Shown here: positions 16,750 through 24,856 of the stretch, piece after piece
How positions within the stretch are numbered: the first letter of the stretch is position 1
Layout: each line of letters begins with the position of its first letter
From: an uncultured Pirellulaceae bacterium
GTDB taxonomy: Bacteria; Planctomycetota; Planctomycetia; Pirellulales; Pirellulaceae
DNA length: 35,007 nucleotides
Assembly (NCBI GenBank): GCA_938040995.1
Contig: CALHZT010000269.1
Coordinates: 1 to 35,007 of the forward strand
Direction: 5' to 3'
The notes under the pieces: generated by a model
The model's input: the letters and a program-made list of their open reading frames with translations, nothing else
What the model was told of the DNA's origin: nothing
The model's database searches: none
Translations under genes and position numbers: made by a program

Positions 16750-17042
16750 CCCGAAGTGTTGCCACTCCGGCTACCACTGTGTTGGAGGCTCCCGTAGCCG
16801 GGCTGGCAACAGCTCGGGAGAAGCGGGATACGCGTTGCGACGTTAAATCGCGCCCGAACAGATGGAAAGCGTGCGAGAGTCCGCCCGAAGTGTTGCCACT
16901 CCGGCTACCACTGTGTTGGAGGCTCTCGTAGCCGGGCTGGCAACAGCTCGGGAGAAGCGGGATACGCGTTGCGACGTTGAATCGCGTCCGAACGGATGGA
17001 AACCGTGCGAGAGTCCGCCCGAAGTGTTGCCACTCCGGCTAC
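16750..17042. repeat. 134-bp tandem repeat with palindromic arms
   Basis: The 25-bp arm CCCGAAGTGTTGCCACTCCG(GCTAC) starts at 16750, 16884 and 17018, exactly 134 bp apart, and the DNA between is nearly identical in the two full units. Each unit also holds the inverse arm (16794-16818 and 16928-16952; GTAGCCGGGCTGGCAACAGC...), which pairs with the next forward arm at 21 of 25 positions. The natural element is thus about 115 bp (16794-16908 and 16928-17042). A diverged single copy lies at 23375-23481. The repeats touch the 3' end of the kinase gene. Confidence 0.9.
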
Positions 17043-17065
17043 GGAGAGGCGACGGGCTGTCCGAC

Positions 17066-17941
17066 CTACACTTCGTCCGACTGGACCTTACGGATTGTGT
17101 CAAGGAACGCGTTGAACGAAGAGAAGCGGTCTTCGGCTTTGACTGCAACGCACTTCATGATGGCGTTGCCGAGATCAGGGTTCAGGTTGGGATACAGGCT
17201 AAAGATATCTGTCGGCGGCTTGGTATCGTGGTTGAGCGCGGCTTTGCCAGTCACATCACCTCCGCCCCATGGCAACTGGAATGTCGTCATCTGAAACGCC
17301 GTCACGCCGAATGCAAAGATGTCCAGCCGCTGGTCAGTTGTCTTGCGACGCACAATCTCGGGAGCCATATAGTTGGGTGTCCCTGTGCGATTTCCCGGCT
17401 GCATAAACGCCTTGGTGGCGGGGACCGTCAAACCAAAGTCGATTAACTTCAACGCGCTGGCATCCTTGCTGCAGATAAAGTTGCGAGGACACACATCGCG
17501 ATGAATGAATCCGGCATCGTGAACAGTCGCCAAAGCAGTCGCCATGTCGCGACACAATTTCAGCCGATTGCCCTGAAGTAGTTCTGACTTTGTCTTGATG
17601 AGGCTGTTGAGTCCTTTGCCGGGAAGGTACTCCATGATGAGATACTGTTCGTCCTCCGTCGTAGTACCGTGCTCCAGAGTCTTGACGATAAGCGGATGAT
17701 CGAACTGTTCCGCGATCTCTCCCTCCTGGGGTTTCTCCAGTCCGGTAAACCTGTTCTCGAAGAACTCGGTCTTGTCGAAATCACAGACCTTCAGACCAAC
17801 GACTTTATCCAGTTCGCGATCTCTGGCTTTGTAGAATTTGGACATCGTGCCCGAGATCGCTTCTTTGAGAATCTCGAAGCGGGCCTGAACGTCACATTTT
17901 GACGGTTTGAATAGTGCGCGAAACTTGTCGGCGAATCCCAT
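17066..17941 (-). CDS. serine/threonine protein kinase, small cytoplasmic type
   Basis: A 291-residue Hanks-type kinase consisting of little more than the catalytic domain. Visible motifs are the VGLKV lysine (Lys51), HRD with the catalytic Asp149, Asn154, DFG at 168-170, and the NYMAPEIV segment with a GTPNY activation lip. Two positions are unusual. The nucleotide loop reads ILKEAISGTMSKFY with a single glycine (Gly31) instead of GxGxxG, and the HRDxKPxN lysine is cysteine (HRDVCPRN). No membrane helix or sensor domain is present. The start at 17941 (MGFADKF) is chosen because upstream codons to 18037 look non-coding. The gene follows accD by 150 bp on the same strand. Confidence 0.85.
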   Translation of the reverse strand: MGFADKFRALFKPSKCDVQARFEILKEAISGTMSKFYKARDRELDKVVGLKVCDFDKTEFFENRFTGLEKPQEGEIAEQFDHPLIVKTLEHGTTTEDEQYLIMEYLPGKGLNSLIKTKSELLQGNRLKLCRDMATALATVHDAGFIHRDVCPRNFICSKDASALKLIDFGLTVPATKAFMQPGNRTGTPNYMAPEIVRRKTTDQRLDIFAFGVTAFQMTTFQLPWGGGDVTGKAALNHDTKPPTDIFSLYPNLNPDLGNAIMKCVAVKAEDRFSSFNAFLDTIRKVQSDEV

Positions 17942-18091
17942 AGATGAAAATCTTCGTGGTGCTGGTTGCAATCGTAGTGCTGCGGTGCCCCCGAGCCCGA
18001 TTACTTTCACGATAAAGTCGACTGTCCAGATCGACAAGTTCCCCGCCGAATAGTGGGGCAGGAACCTGCAGTTTCGGGTCGATTACGACGG

Positions 18092-18940
18092 CTATTTACC
18101 GAAGTAATCGATTGCGCGGGCAATTTCGCTTTTCAGCTTGTGCCGGTGGACAATCCGGTCGATGAACCCGTGCTCCAGCAGAAACTCACTCGTCTGGAAA
18201 CCTTCCGGGAGTTCTTCACGCAATGTCGCCTTGATGGTGCGTGGTCCGGCAAACCCGATCAACGCCCTCGGCTCGGCAAATACCAGATCACCCAGCGATG
18301 CAAAACTCGCGGCAACGCCGCCCATGGTTGGGTTGGTCAAAACGGAGATGAACAGTCCGCCGTCCTGATCAAACCGAGCCAGAGCTGCGGACACCTTGGC
18401 CATCTGCATCAGGGAGAGGATTCCTTCGTGCATGCGGGCTCCACCGCCCGAACCGCTGACGATGATGAGCGGCAAATCCTGTTCGCGTGCACGTTCGGTA
18501 AGTCGCGTAAGACGTTCCCCGACGACACTGCCCATGCTACCCATGATGAATGCAGAATCCGTCACCGCAAATGCGACGCGTCGGGCACGGATCATGCCGG
18601 TGCCCGTGATCGCAGCGTCATTCATCCCCGTGCGTTTCTGTTCGGCTTGCAGCCGATCTGCATAAGCTTTCTTGTCGCGAAACTCGAGTGGATCTGTGGG
18701 CATAATGTGCCCATCCAGCTCTTCGAACGTGCCCTCATCAAGGACCTGCGCGATTCGCTGCTTGGCGGAAACATAGAAATGAAACTCGCAAACCGGGCAA
18801 GTCCCGAGAAGCTTGTCGGCTTCGTCCCGGTAGATCATTTCGCCGCAGCCTTTGCACTTCAGCCACAAACCTTCCGGCACACCTTTTTTCTGCGGTCGGC
18901 TCATGGGTTCACTTGATGGTGCTTGCAAAGGAGTTGACAT
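18092..18940 (-). CDS. accD: acetyl-CoA carboxylase carboxyltransferase subunit beta
   Basis: A 282-residue AccD. It pairs with AccA to transfer carboxyl from biotin to acetyl-CoA, giving malonyl-CoA, the first step of fatty-acid synthesis. The N-terminal zinc ribbon is clear (CKGC ... CPVC, residues ~29-51). The crotonase-fold core carries [26 protein letters not shown] and IGFAGPRTI, all standard for AccD. The length is normal. The start at 18940 is used, and an internal ATG 12 codons later is possible. The phosphatase-like gene ends 17 bp upstream, so the two are very probably co-transcribed with rpe. Confidence 0.95.
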   Translation of the reverse strand: MSTPLQAPSSEPMSRPQKKGVPEGLWLKCKGCGEMIYRDEADKLLGTCPVCEFHFYVSAKQRIAQVLDEGTFEELDGHIMPTDPLEFRDKKAYADRLQAEQKRTGMNDAAITGTGMIRARRVAFAVTDSAFIMGSMGSVVGERLTRLTERAREQDLPLIIVSGSGGGARMHEGILSLMQMAKVSAALARFDQDGGLFISVLTNPTMGGVAASFASLGDLVFAEPRALIGFAGPRTIKATLREELPEGFQTSEFLLEHGFIDRIVHRHKLKSEIARAIDYFGK

Positions 18941-18957
18941 GGTTTAGCGGTCCGAAC

Positions 18958-19539
18958 TTACTGTGAAACGAGCGGATGAGTCGAAGTGACTTCGAACGAT
19001 TCCCAGATGCCACAGTTCCCTTCGGCTTCCCAAAGGTCACCGATATCTTCCTGTTTTAACATCGCACAAAGAACCGAGGCCAGAGGTTCTGGGACAACCA
19101 GCCCAACAACGCCCGCTTTTTTCTTGCGGCAGAGTTTGGAAACGGCTTCACGGAGCCTTTCCTTCGCATCTTCGACCATTTCACCGTCGGGTGGGCAAAT
19201 CGTTTCCGGCTGGTCCTGCCACCGCTTGTAAATTTTGGGACTTTGCGACTTTACCTCGTCGATCAATTTCCCTTGCCAGAGTCCAGGATCGAGATTCAGC
19301 AATGCCGTGATCGTTTTCGTTTTTACGCCAAGTGACGCAGCGATTGCCTCAGCCGACTCAGTCGCGGAGCTGCAGGGAGCCGAGTAAATGCACTCAATTT
19401 CCATTTCCGCCAACTCGCCCGCCGTTTGCGTAACCTGAGCCGATCCCAGCTCGCTCAGCGGGATATCCAGCCGGCCCATGATGCGTCCTTGCTCATCAAA
19501 GTCCGTGCTTCCCGGACGTATTAGCACAACGCGTAACAT
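18958..19539 (-). CDS. histidine-phosphatase-fold protein without catalytic residues
   Basis: A 193-residue protein with the length and order of the phosphoglycerate-mutase/histidine-phosphatase family (LIRPGSTDFDEQGRI ... GRLDIPLSELG ... ECIYSAPCSSATESAEAI ... PPDGEMVEDAKERL). The key residues are altered. The RHG nucleophile histidine is Pro9 (RPG). The second histidine of the usual SHG is Pro150 (VVPEP). The arginine of the S-x-x-x-R-A motif is missing, and the GEWEG-type glutamate reads GLWQG. Only Arg8 remains. It should be inactive as a phosphatase by the known mechanism, and a binding or regulatory role is more likely. It sits between rpe and accD with 16-17 bp gaps. Confidence 0.85.
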   Translation of the reverse strand: MLRVVLIRPGSTDFDEQGRIMGRLDIPLSELGSAQVTQTAGELAEMEIECIYSAPCSSATESAEAIAASLGVKTKTITALLNLDPGLWQGKLIDEVKSQSPKIYKRWQDQPETICPPDGEMVEDAKERLREAVSKLCRKKKAGVVGLVVPEPLASVLCAMLKQEDIGDLWEAEGNCGIWESFEVTSTHPLVSQ

Positions 19540-19555
19540 AAAAAATACCTGTCAC

Positions 19556-20260
19556 TCAGGATGATTGATGGCCGGCGGCAGTAACCTGATCATTCAGGTC
19601 TGATACCGCTGCCCCATAGTCGTCATGATTGGTGATCGCAGATCCAACGACGAGCAAGTCGGCGGAACTTCGCACGCAATCGGCGATTGTCTCTTTGTTG
19701 ACCCCACCGTCGACTTCGAGAAAAACATCAGGTCCGAATATTTCTCTCGCGTGAACCAGTTTGTCGAGAGCCGCCGGTTGAAACGATTGCCCTCCAAAGC
19801 CGGCTTGTACACTCATGACGAGTACCAGGTCGCAATGCCCGGCCACGTGTTCGATAGCCGCAACGTCTGATTGCGCATCGATCGCAATGCCGGCAGCTGC
19901 GCCGAGGTCACGAATCTTCTCCAGTACAGGCAGAGGATCGGCGACGGCTTCGATGTGAAAGGTAATTGCGGACGCACCGGCTTCGTAAAACTGTTCGATG
20001 TATTTTTCGGGTGTGTTGATCATCAGGTGCACATCGAGCGGTAGCTCCGTGCAACGATTGAATCCCGCGACGACAGGGATGCCAAAACTCAAGTTGGGTA
20101 CACGCTGTCCATCCATGACGTCGAGGTGCAATCCCGCGACTCCGGCGGATTCCAGTTTGGCAACCTCTCCGCGCAGGTCCGAAAAGTCGCAGCGCAAAAT
20201 CGATGGCAAGATATGCGGATGGCTGCCACGCAGGCTGAGGAATCGTTCACGTCGAGACAT
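19556..20260 (-). CDS. rpe: ribulose-phosphate 3-epimerase
   Basis: A 234-residue TIM-barrel epimerase interconverting ribulose-5-phosphate and xylulose-5-phosphate. Motifs are ILPSILRCDFSDL at the N-terminus, HLDVMDGQRVPNLSFG with the metal-binding His and Asp, DVHLMINTPE, VMSVQAGFGGQSF (usually VMSVNPGFGGQ), FLEVDGGVN with the catalytic Asp, and LVVGSAI in the phosphate site. It is the first gene of a tight minus-strand run with the phosphatase-like gene and accD. The few substitutions around the binding loop do not affect the catalytic residues. Confidence 0.92.
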   Translation of the reverse strand: MSRRERFLSLRGSHPHILPSILRCDFSDLRGEVAKLESAGVAGLHLDVMDGQRVPNLSFGIPVVAGFNRCTELPLDVHLMINTPEKYIEQFYEAGASAITFHIEAVADPLPVLEKIRDLGAAAGIAIDAQSDVAAIEHVAGHCDLVLVMSVQAGFGGQSFQPAALDKLVHAREIFGPDVFLEVDGGVNKETIADCVRSSADLLVVGSAITNHDDYGAAVSDLNDQVTAAGHQSS

Positions 20261-20673
20261 AGACTTAATAAGCCAATTCGTTCGTTGAAGCAGGAAGCCG
20301 TTCCCGACCTAGGGAAGAAAGAAAGTTTGTCGGCGTCGGATCATGAATGCGTCTTGTTGTGTTCGCGAGTGAAAGGATTCCACGACGTTGATTTCGTTGC
20401 CCGCTAGTTTGCTCAAGCGGATCGGAGAATTCTAGCGAGCGTTCCCCCCAAAGTCATCAGAAAACACCAACTTGGCACCTAAGTCCTTACCCACAAACAG
20501 TTTTCGATCACCAACGAAGGACAACCCGCATGATACGAGCAATTTCAGACCACCAAAGTGGCGTGAATATGGAGGATTTGGGCCAAAGAAGTTGAGACGC
20601 CCGAACGTCATGCCTAGCATGGTGTTCGCTGAAAAAAGCAACCGGACACACAACTTGAAAAGGCAAAATAAAC
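20261..20673. other. divergent intergenic region, rpe operon / Cys-rich gene
   Basis: About 410 bp with no gene. It must hold the promoters of the rpe run (minus) and the cysteine-rich protein (plus). I could not identify a convincing promoter pair. AAAAGG lies ten bases before the ATG at 20674. The long minus frame over 20508-21362 is a mirror of the cysteine-rich gene. Confidence 0.4.
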
Positions 20674-21954
20674 ATGACGAATTCGTCGAAGCTCTTTCGA
20701 ACGTTCAAACGACATATCACGTGGCTGACTATTCTTCTGATGCTTGCGGATGTCGCCGCGGCTGGGCATCTACTTAACAAGCTACACGCGTTGAAAGCAC
20801 GTGTCGGTGGAGCCGCAACCTGCAGCACTTCAAGCTGCGGTGGATGTGGCAGCTCAAGTTGCGGCGGCGGCTGTGGACTGCTGGGCAAACTCAAGTCGAA
20901 GCTTGGTGGATGCGGACTGTCTGGTTGTTCTGGTAGTTGCTCAAGTTGTTCAAGCTGTGCCGCTCCGGCCCCTGTCAGCATGTGCGGCAGTTGTGGAAGT
21001 GGCACTTGTTTCGGCGGCTGTAGCATGCCACTGGTTTCTCCGGCGCCAGTCATGTGTGCTCCTGCTGTGTCCGCGCCGATCGTATCCGCGCCGATATACA
21101 GCGAGCCGATCATTGTTGACTCGGTCGTTTCCGAACCTGTCGTTGCGGCACCCGTCATGGCAGCGCCAATTGTTTCAAGTCCCATGTGCGTGGCGGCTCC
21201 TGTCATATCGGCTCCGGCAATCGCCTGCGTTCCAACACGAATCACTCGTCCGCGTTGTGCAACAGGTTGCAGTTCGAGATGCGCACCGCGTAACTGTGGA
21301 ATGAGCAAATGCGGCCGTTGTGGTAAATCAAGATGCGGAGGCGGATTGCTTTCGCGTATCAAGTCGCGAATTCACCAGGCAAAATCCGGCTGTGGGCGAC
21401 GCGGACGGGGAGGATGTCGCGGTTGTGGTCAGCGGCGCATTATTCGCCGACAGCCTTCGTGCGGTCGGTGCGGCACTCGCGGTTGTGGCAGAAGCAGATG
21501 TGGCGGCGGTGGAATACTCAATCGGCTGCGCAGCCGGACACGTCGTAGCTGTTGCCAGACGACACCGGAAATGAAGTTCACGCCGGCTGCAGCACTGGTT
21601 AAGTCGGAGATCAACACACATCTTGAGGCCGACAAGATCGTTCGCAAGATGACGTTCACACCGGGCAAGATCGCCCAGACAAAGATGTCATTTACGCCGG
21701 GAAGGATTGCGCAAACAAAGATCAATCAACCGGCACCATCGAAACCAAAGCAGGACTACGTGGTGATCTCGGTCTCTGAAACGGTTCTCGAGCCTGTTGT
21801 CGTAGATCCATATATGGAATCGCTACCGATTGCCGATCCAGTCGAGGTGACGGCTGAAACGGAAGTCCAGACCATCAGCGAAGGCGAGATTGTCAGCGAA
21901 CTTCATGACCAACCGGTCTACGAAGCTTCGACGACCATCAGCATGGCTTACTAA
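20674..21954 (+). CDS. secreted cysteine/glycine-rich repeat protein, unknown function
   Basis: A 426-residue exported protein with about 33 cysteines, all before residue ~310. After a basic N-terminus comes a signal peptide (ITWLTILLMLADVAAAG). A first Cys/Gly/Ser block follows (CGGCGSSSCGGGCGLLGKLK), and then an Ala/Pro/Val tract with repeated VSAPI-type units and single cysteines. A second, strongly arginine-rich cysteine region comes next. Short amphipathic basic modules recur three times among the cysteines: GLLGKLKSKLGG, GLLSRIKSRIHQ and GILNRLRSRTRR. The tail is cysteine-free, with three related units (MKFTPAAALVK, MTFTPGKIAQTK, MSFTPGRIAQTK), and ends acidic. The function is unrecognised. 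A disulfide-crosslinked envelope or stalk-type structural protein is a reasonable guess, since planctomycete walls are reported to be protein-based and cysteine-rich. Confidence 0.8.
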   Translation: MTNSSKLFRTFKRHITWLTILLMLADVAAAGHLLNKLHALKARVGGAATCSTSSCGGCGSSSCGGGCGLLGKLKSKLGGCGLSGCSGSCSSCSSCAAPAPVSMCGSCGSGTCFGGCSMPLVSPAPVMCAPAVSAPIVSAPIYSEPIIVDSVVSEPVVAAPVMAAPIVSSPMCVAAPVISAPAIACVPTRITRPRCATGCSSRCAPRNCGMSKCGRCGKSRCGGGLLSRIKSRIHQAKSGCGRRGRGGCRGCGQRRIIRRQPSCGRCGTRGCGRSRCGGGGILNRLRSRTRRSCCQTTPEMKFTPAAALVKSEINTHLEADKIVRKMTFTPGKIAQTKMSFTPGRIAQTKINQPAPSKPKQDYVVISVSETVLEPVVVDPYMESLPIADPVEVTAETEVQTISEGEIVSELHDQPVYEASTTISMAY

Positions 21955-21983
21955 AACCACTTTCCGACAACGTTGCGGACTTG

Positions 21984-22014
21984 AGGCGGCATCGAGAGGA
22001 TGCCGCCTTTTTTT
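21984..22014 (+). terminator. strong intrinsic terminator of the Cys-rich gene
   Basis: A perfect 10-bp GC-rich stem (AGGCGGCATC with its complement) closes a GAGAG loop and is followed by seven T. It starts 30 bp after the stop codon. Confidence 0.95.
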
Positions 22015-22045
22015 CGTTGTTGTCACAAATCCTGAAGATTGGCGA

Positions 22046-22843
22046 TCATCGCCGGTCAAAATCCTGACTTTGCGGCAAGTCGTCGAGTGACGTCAAATCG
22101 AAGAAGTCAAGAAAACGTTCCGTTGTGCTGAAAAGCGATCTCCGCGGTTTCTCTTCCGTTCTTTCAACGCGAAGCAGTTCGCGCCGCACCAGCTGATTGA
22201 GCAGGCGTGCGCTCGGTTCGCGACGCATCTCTTCGACTTCGTTCTTGTCGAGCGGTTGGTGATAGGCCACGATGGCGAGCACATCGACAGCGGCCTGAGA
22301 CAGTTTGGCGGTGCGAACCTTGCCGTAAAATGCACTTCGCAATGTCGAAAAAGAATCGCGAAGCACCAACCGATATCCGCCGCCCACCGACTGGATCTCG
22401 TAAGGGCAGTTCTGCTCTGCGTAAGTCGCGTTGAGATCCTCGACATACTGATCGACCTCGTTGGCTCGCACGCCCCGCATCAACGATGCAACCTGAGTGC
22501 TGGTGAGCGGTTCGTCGCCGGGATGACCGACGAACAGCATGGCTTCGAAAATTGTTTCAGGAGTCACCGGGCACGGATCGTCAACATCCGACGGCCGGAT
22601 CGCGGTGCCTTTGCGGGACAGGTTCGAGTCGCTGGTGCCTGTCGTAGTGCCGCTGCCTTCTTCAGCGTCGCTGCTGTCGTCGTTTTTGACAGGAGCTTCG
22701 GTGACTTCGCCCGCCTCGTCTTCATAGGGACTTGCGCCGCCATTCATCAGATTCGCAAGCGACCCACTCAATTCATCAAGCGAGAGACCCTGATCGTTCA
22801 GCGGTGATGATCCGTCGTCGTTGCCTTTCTTTTTCCGTGCCAT
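22046..22843 (-). CDS. scpB: segregation and condensation protein B
   Basis: A 265-residue ScpB, the kleisin-associated winged-helix partner of ScpA and SMC in chromosome condensation. Residues 1-90 are an acidic, low-complexity extension not needed by the family. From about residue 92 the two winged-helix domains follow: TPETIFEAMLFVGHPGDEPL, then the diagnostic LSQAAVDVLAIVAYHQPLDKNEVE, and LLNQLVRRELLRVERTEEKP with RSLFSTTERFLDFF. No scpA is in the window. A strong plus-strand terminator separates it from the convergent cysteine-rich gene. Confidence 0.92.
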   Translation of the reverse strand: MARKKKGNDDGSSPLNDQGLSLDELSGSLANLMNGGASPYEDEAGEVTEAPVKNDDSSDAEEGSGTTTGTSDSNLSRKGTAIRPSDVDDPCPVTPETIFEAMLFVGHPGDEPLTSTQVASLMRGVRANEVDQYVEDLNATYAEQNCPYEIQSVGGGYRLVLRDSFSTLRSAFYGKVRTAKLSQAAVDVLAIVAYHQPLDKNEVEEMRREPSARLLNQLVRRELLRVERTEEKPRRSLFSTTERFLDFFDLTSLDDLPQSQDFDRR

Positions 22844-23488
22844 GGTTCAACTATAAAGTTCGCCGTTGGGTCGGGATAGGCTGATAGCGTAGGGCTTGCT
22901 TCCCAGTCCAACGCGTGTCAGTCAAAAATGCGTGTAAAGAAGTGATCGATAGTGGCACGGCTGTCCCCAGCCGTCATCGCGCCGTCTCTCCCGCGCAGGC
23001 GGGAATCCAGACTGCGAAATCAGGCGGACTGCCTCTCGATGATGACGCTTCCCCAAGATTCACTGGTTCCCCGCGTTCGCGGGGAAGACGGCTCACGAGG
23101 AAGACGGCTCGCGGAGAAGTCGGCCAACGCCTTGCTGGCCACATTCTTTATAGACCAACGCGTGAGCGAGGGATCTACCCAATGGGACTATGGTCCCTCG
23201 CTCACGCGTCCGGGTTGGGATTTTATTCAACGCTACGTTCGTAGTACCGGCTTTAGCCGGAATCGTTGGCCTTTGAGACAGTTCATTTCCGCCTAAAGGC
23301 GGTACTACAAACAAAAACTCACAGCCTCGTCGGGTTGTGATAAAGCAAGCGGCGGGTTGTGATACGCAAGCGCCGCCGGGTTGGCAACAACTCGGGAGAA
23401 TCGCATTGTGTTCCTGCTTTTGGACCCTTCGAAACGATTCAATGAGTGAAGCCACGCCCGAAGTGTTGCCACTTCGGCTACGGTGATT
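22844..23488. repeat. intergenic nest of several palindromic repeat families
   Basis: The 645-bp gap holds, in order, four families. A single copy of the family amplified at 305-727 lies at ~22980-23090, with palindromes at 22990-23003 and 23069-23084. A perfect 16-bp inverted repeat around 20 bp, ACGCGTGAGCGAGGGA, lies at 23158-23173/23194-23209. A cruciform-like pair of arms that are themselves palindromes (GTAGTACCGGCTTTAGCCGG) lies at 23241-23262/23287-23308. Two ~25-bp direct repeats containing GGGTTGTGATA lie at ~23330-23374, followed by a diverged copy of the 134-bp family element at 23375-23481. No gene is supported. Confidence 0.85.
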
Positions 23489-24163
23489 TCACTCCACCGC
23501 ACCTAGCATCTCGTCGGCTCGCTTGACCACGTCAACGCGAGCCTTGGCGAAGAACGGCAGGACGTCATCCGGAATTTCACCTAGCCCGACTTTTCGCATT
23601 ACCTGATTCAATCGATGAAGCAGTCGCTCGTTCGAGCAGTAATCGTAGAGAAAACGTTCGGAAACAAATCCCGCGATAACCTTTACGAGCTTGTCCGTTT
23701 TGGGCATCGGCTTTCTGGTCTTTGCCGTCGCAGTGATCCGGTTCACCGCCGACTGGACCACTTCGGCGTTCACCGAATCGAGAGCCTGGTAGTACCGGTC
23801 CAGCAGCCCCGGATGCGTCTGATGCAAATGCGAATCGAGCAGCAGCTCGACAAGAATATGGCCAAGGAAACTTGGCCGCATGCTTTCTTCGTCCGTAAGC
23901 ACTTCGCGAAGCTCAACAGCGAACTGCAGCGAGAGCTCCGTAAATGCCAGGCACGTATGAAAACGATGATCGTCGAGATGATGCTGAACAATGCCACGCG
24001 AGACCGCAGCGATCTGAGGATCGACATCATCCATAAACGGCTCGGCGTAGCGCTGCCGGGCGCGTATCTTGCGATTGATGTAGCTCAACCAGTCGGGAAT
24101 ACCGGTCCCAGCCATCATGTACGGCTGGTCTACGTATTTATATCCGTGGGAAAAGAAATTCAC
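23489..24163 (-). CDS. uncharacterised alpha-helical protein, weakly AcpH-like
   Basis: A 224-residue, probably all-helical cytoplasmic protein. The N-terminus MNFFSHGYKYVDQPYMMAGT and the histidine-rich segment IVQHHLDDHRFHTC (residues ~58-71), with a later GHILVELLLDSHLHQTHPG, recall ACP phosphodiesterase (AcpH) and other HD-type metal hydrolases. In those proteins a start of MNF(L/F)xH and a clustered His/Asp site are typical. The similarity is weak, so the function is not assigned. It ends beside the palindromic repeat nest and follows ferritin, 22 bp downstream of that gene's stop, on the same strand. Confidence 0.6.
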   Translation of the reverse strand: MNFFSHGYKYVDQPYMMAGTGIPDWLSYINRKIRARQRYAEPFMDDVDPQIAAVSRGIVQHHLDDHRFHTCLAFTELSLQFAVELREVLTDEESMRPSFLGHILVELLLDSHLHQTHPGLLDRYYQALDSVNAEVVQSAVNRITATAKTRKPMPKTDKLVKVIAGFVSERFLYDYCSNERLLHRLNQVMRKVGLGEIPDDVLPFFAKARVDVVKRADEMLGAVE

Positions 24164-24185
24164 GATGGATTCAAGTCAGGGATGA

Positions 24186-24692
24186 CTATTCACCATCCTC
24201 TTCTGGCTTGCGGTCGCCAAGTTCCCGGTCGAGGTCGATCAGTGCTGACGGATCGTCTTTGACCATGTTCATTTTGGCGACGATGTCGCGGACTGTTTTT
24301 TCTTCTTCGACTTGCTCGGTAATGAACCATTGCAATTCGACCAGTGCGGCGAATGCCTTGTTCTCATGCGCGAGCTCGTAAAGATCGTTGATCGATGCGG
24401 AAACGGCTTTTTCCTGTTCCAGCGACTTTTCAAAAACATGCGGAATTGATTCAAAATCCACCGACGCTTCCTTAATCGGCTGAAGCTCTACGGCGCAATC
24501 GCGATCGAGCATAAACTGCCGTAACCGCATCGCGTGGTGGTTCTCTTCCTGGCTTTGCAGCAACAGCCAGGCCGCACAACCCGGAAAGTTCTGGAGGGCA
24601 CAGAATGAAGCCATGCCGAGGTATTTGTACGACGACTGGAACTCCATATTGATTTGACGGTTGATGGCGTCCTGAACATTTTGATTTAGCAT
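24186..24692 (-). CDS. non-heme ferritin
   Basis: A 168-residue bacterial ferritin (FtnA type) that oxidises Fe(II) and stores iron in a 24-subunit shell. Counting from MLNQNVQD, the ferroxidase ligands line up with those of E. coli FtnA: Glu17, Glu50, His53, Glu94, Gln127 and Glu130. The frame is open a further 57 codons upstream, but those residues are not ferritin-like and the start at 24692 fits the family. The last ~10 residues are acidic. It lies downstream of the SDR gene with a 164-bp gap and upstream of the AcpH-like gene. Confidence 0.93.
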   Translation of the reverse strand: MLNQNVQDAINRQINMEFQSSYKYLGMASFCALQNFPGCAAWLLLQSQEENHHAMRLRQFMLDRDCAVELQPIKEASVDFESIPHVFEKSLEQEKAVSASINDLYELAHENKAFAALVELQWFITEQVEEEKTVRDIVAKMNMVKDDPSALIDLDRELGDRKPEEDGE

Positions 24693-24856
24693 CGGGTTAT
24701 CCGCGAGTTCTCGTTTGTAATGTGTTTTTGAATGTCCAATTCGACATCGGCAATTCTCAGTTGACTTGTTGACAGTATTGTTGCGTGCTGGAGCCAATTG
24801 TCCAACGCCGCCGGCGCCGATTTTCGTGGACAGGCCGTTGATCCTGAGTCGCGGTA

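Noticed and set aside
20508-21362. 284-codon minus frame rich in Pro, Leu and Gly
   Set aside because: Antisense mirror of the cysteine-rich gene, which has a signal peptide, a ribosome-binding site and a terminator on the plus strand.
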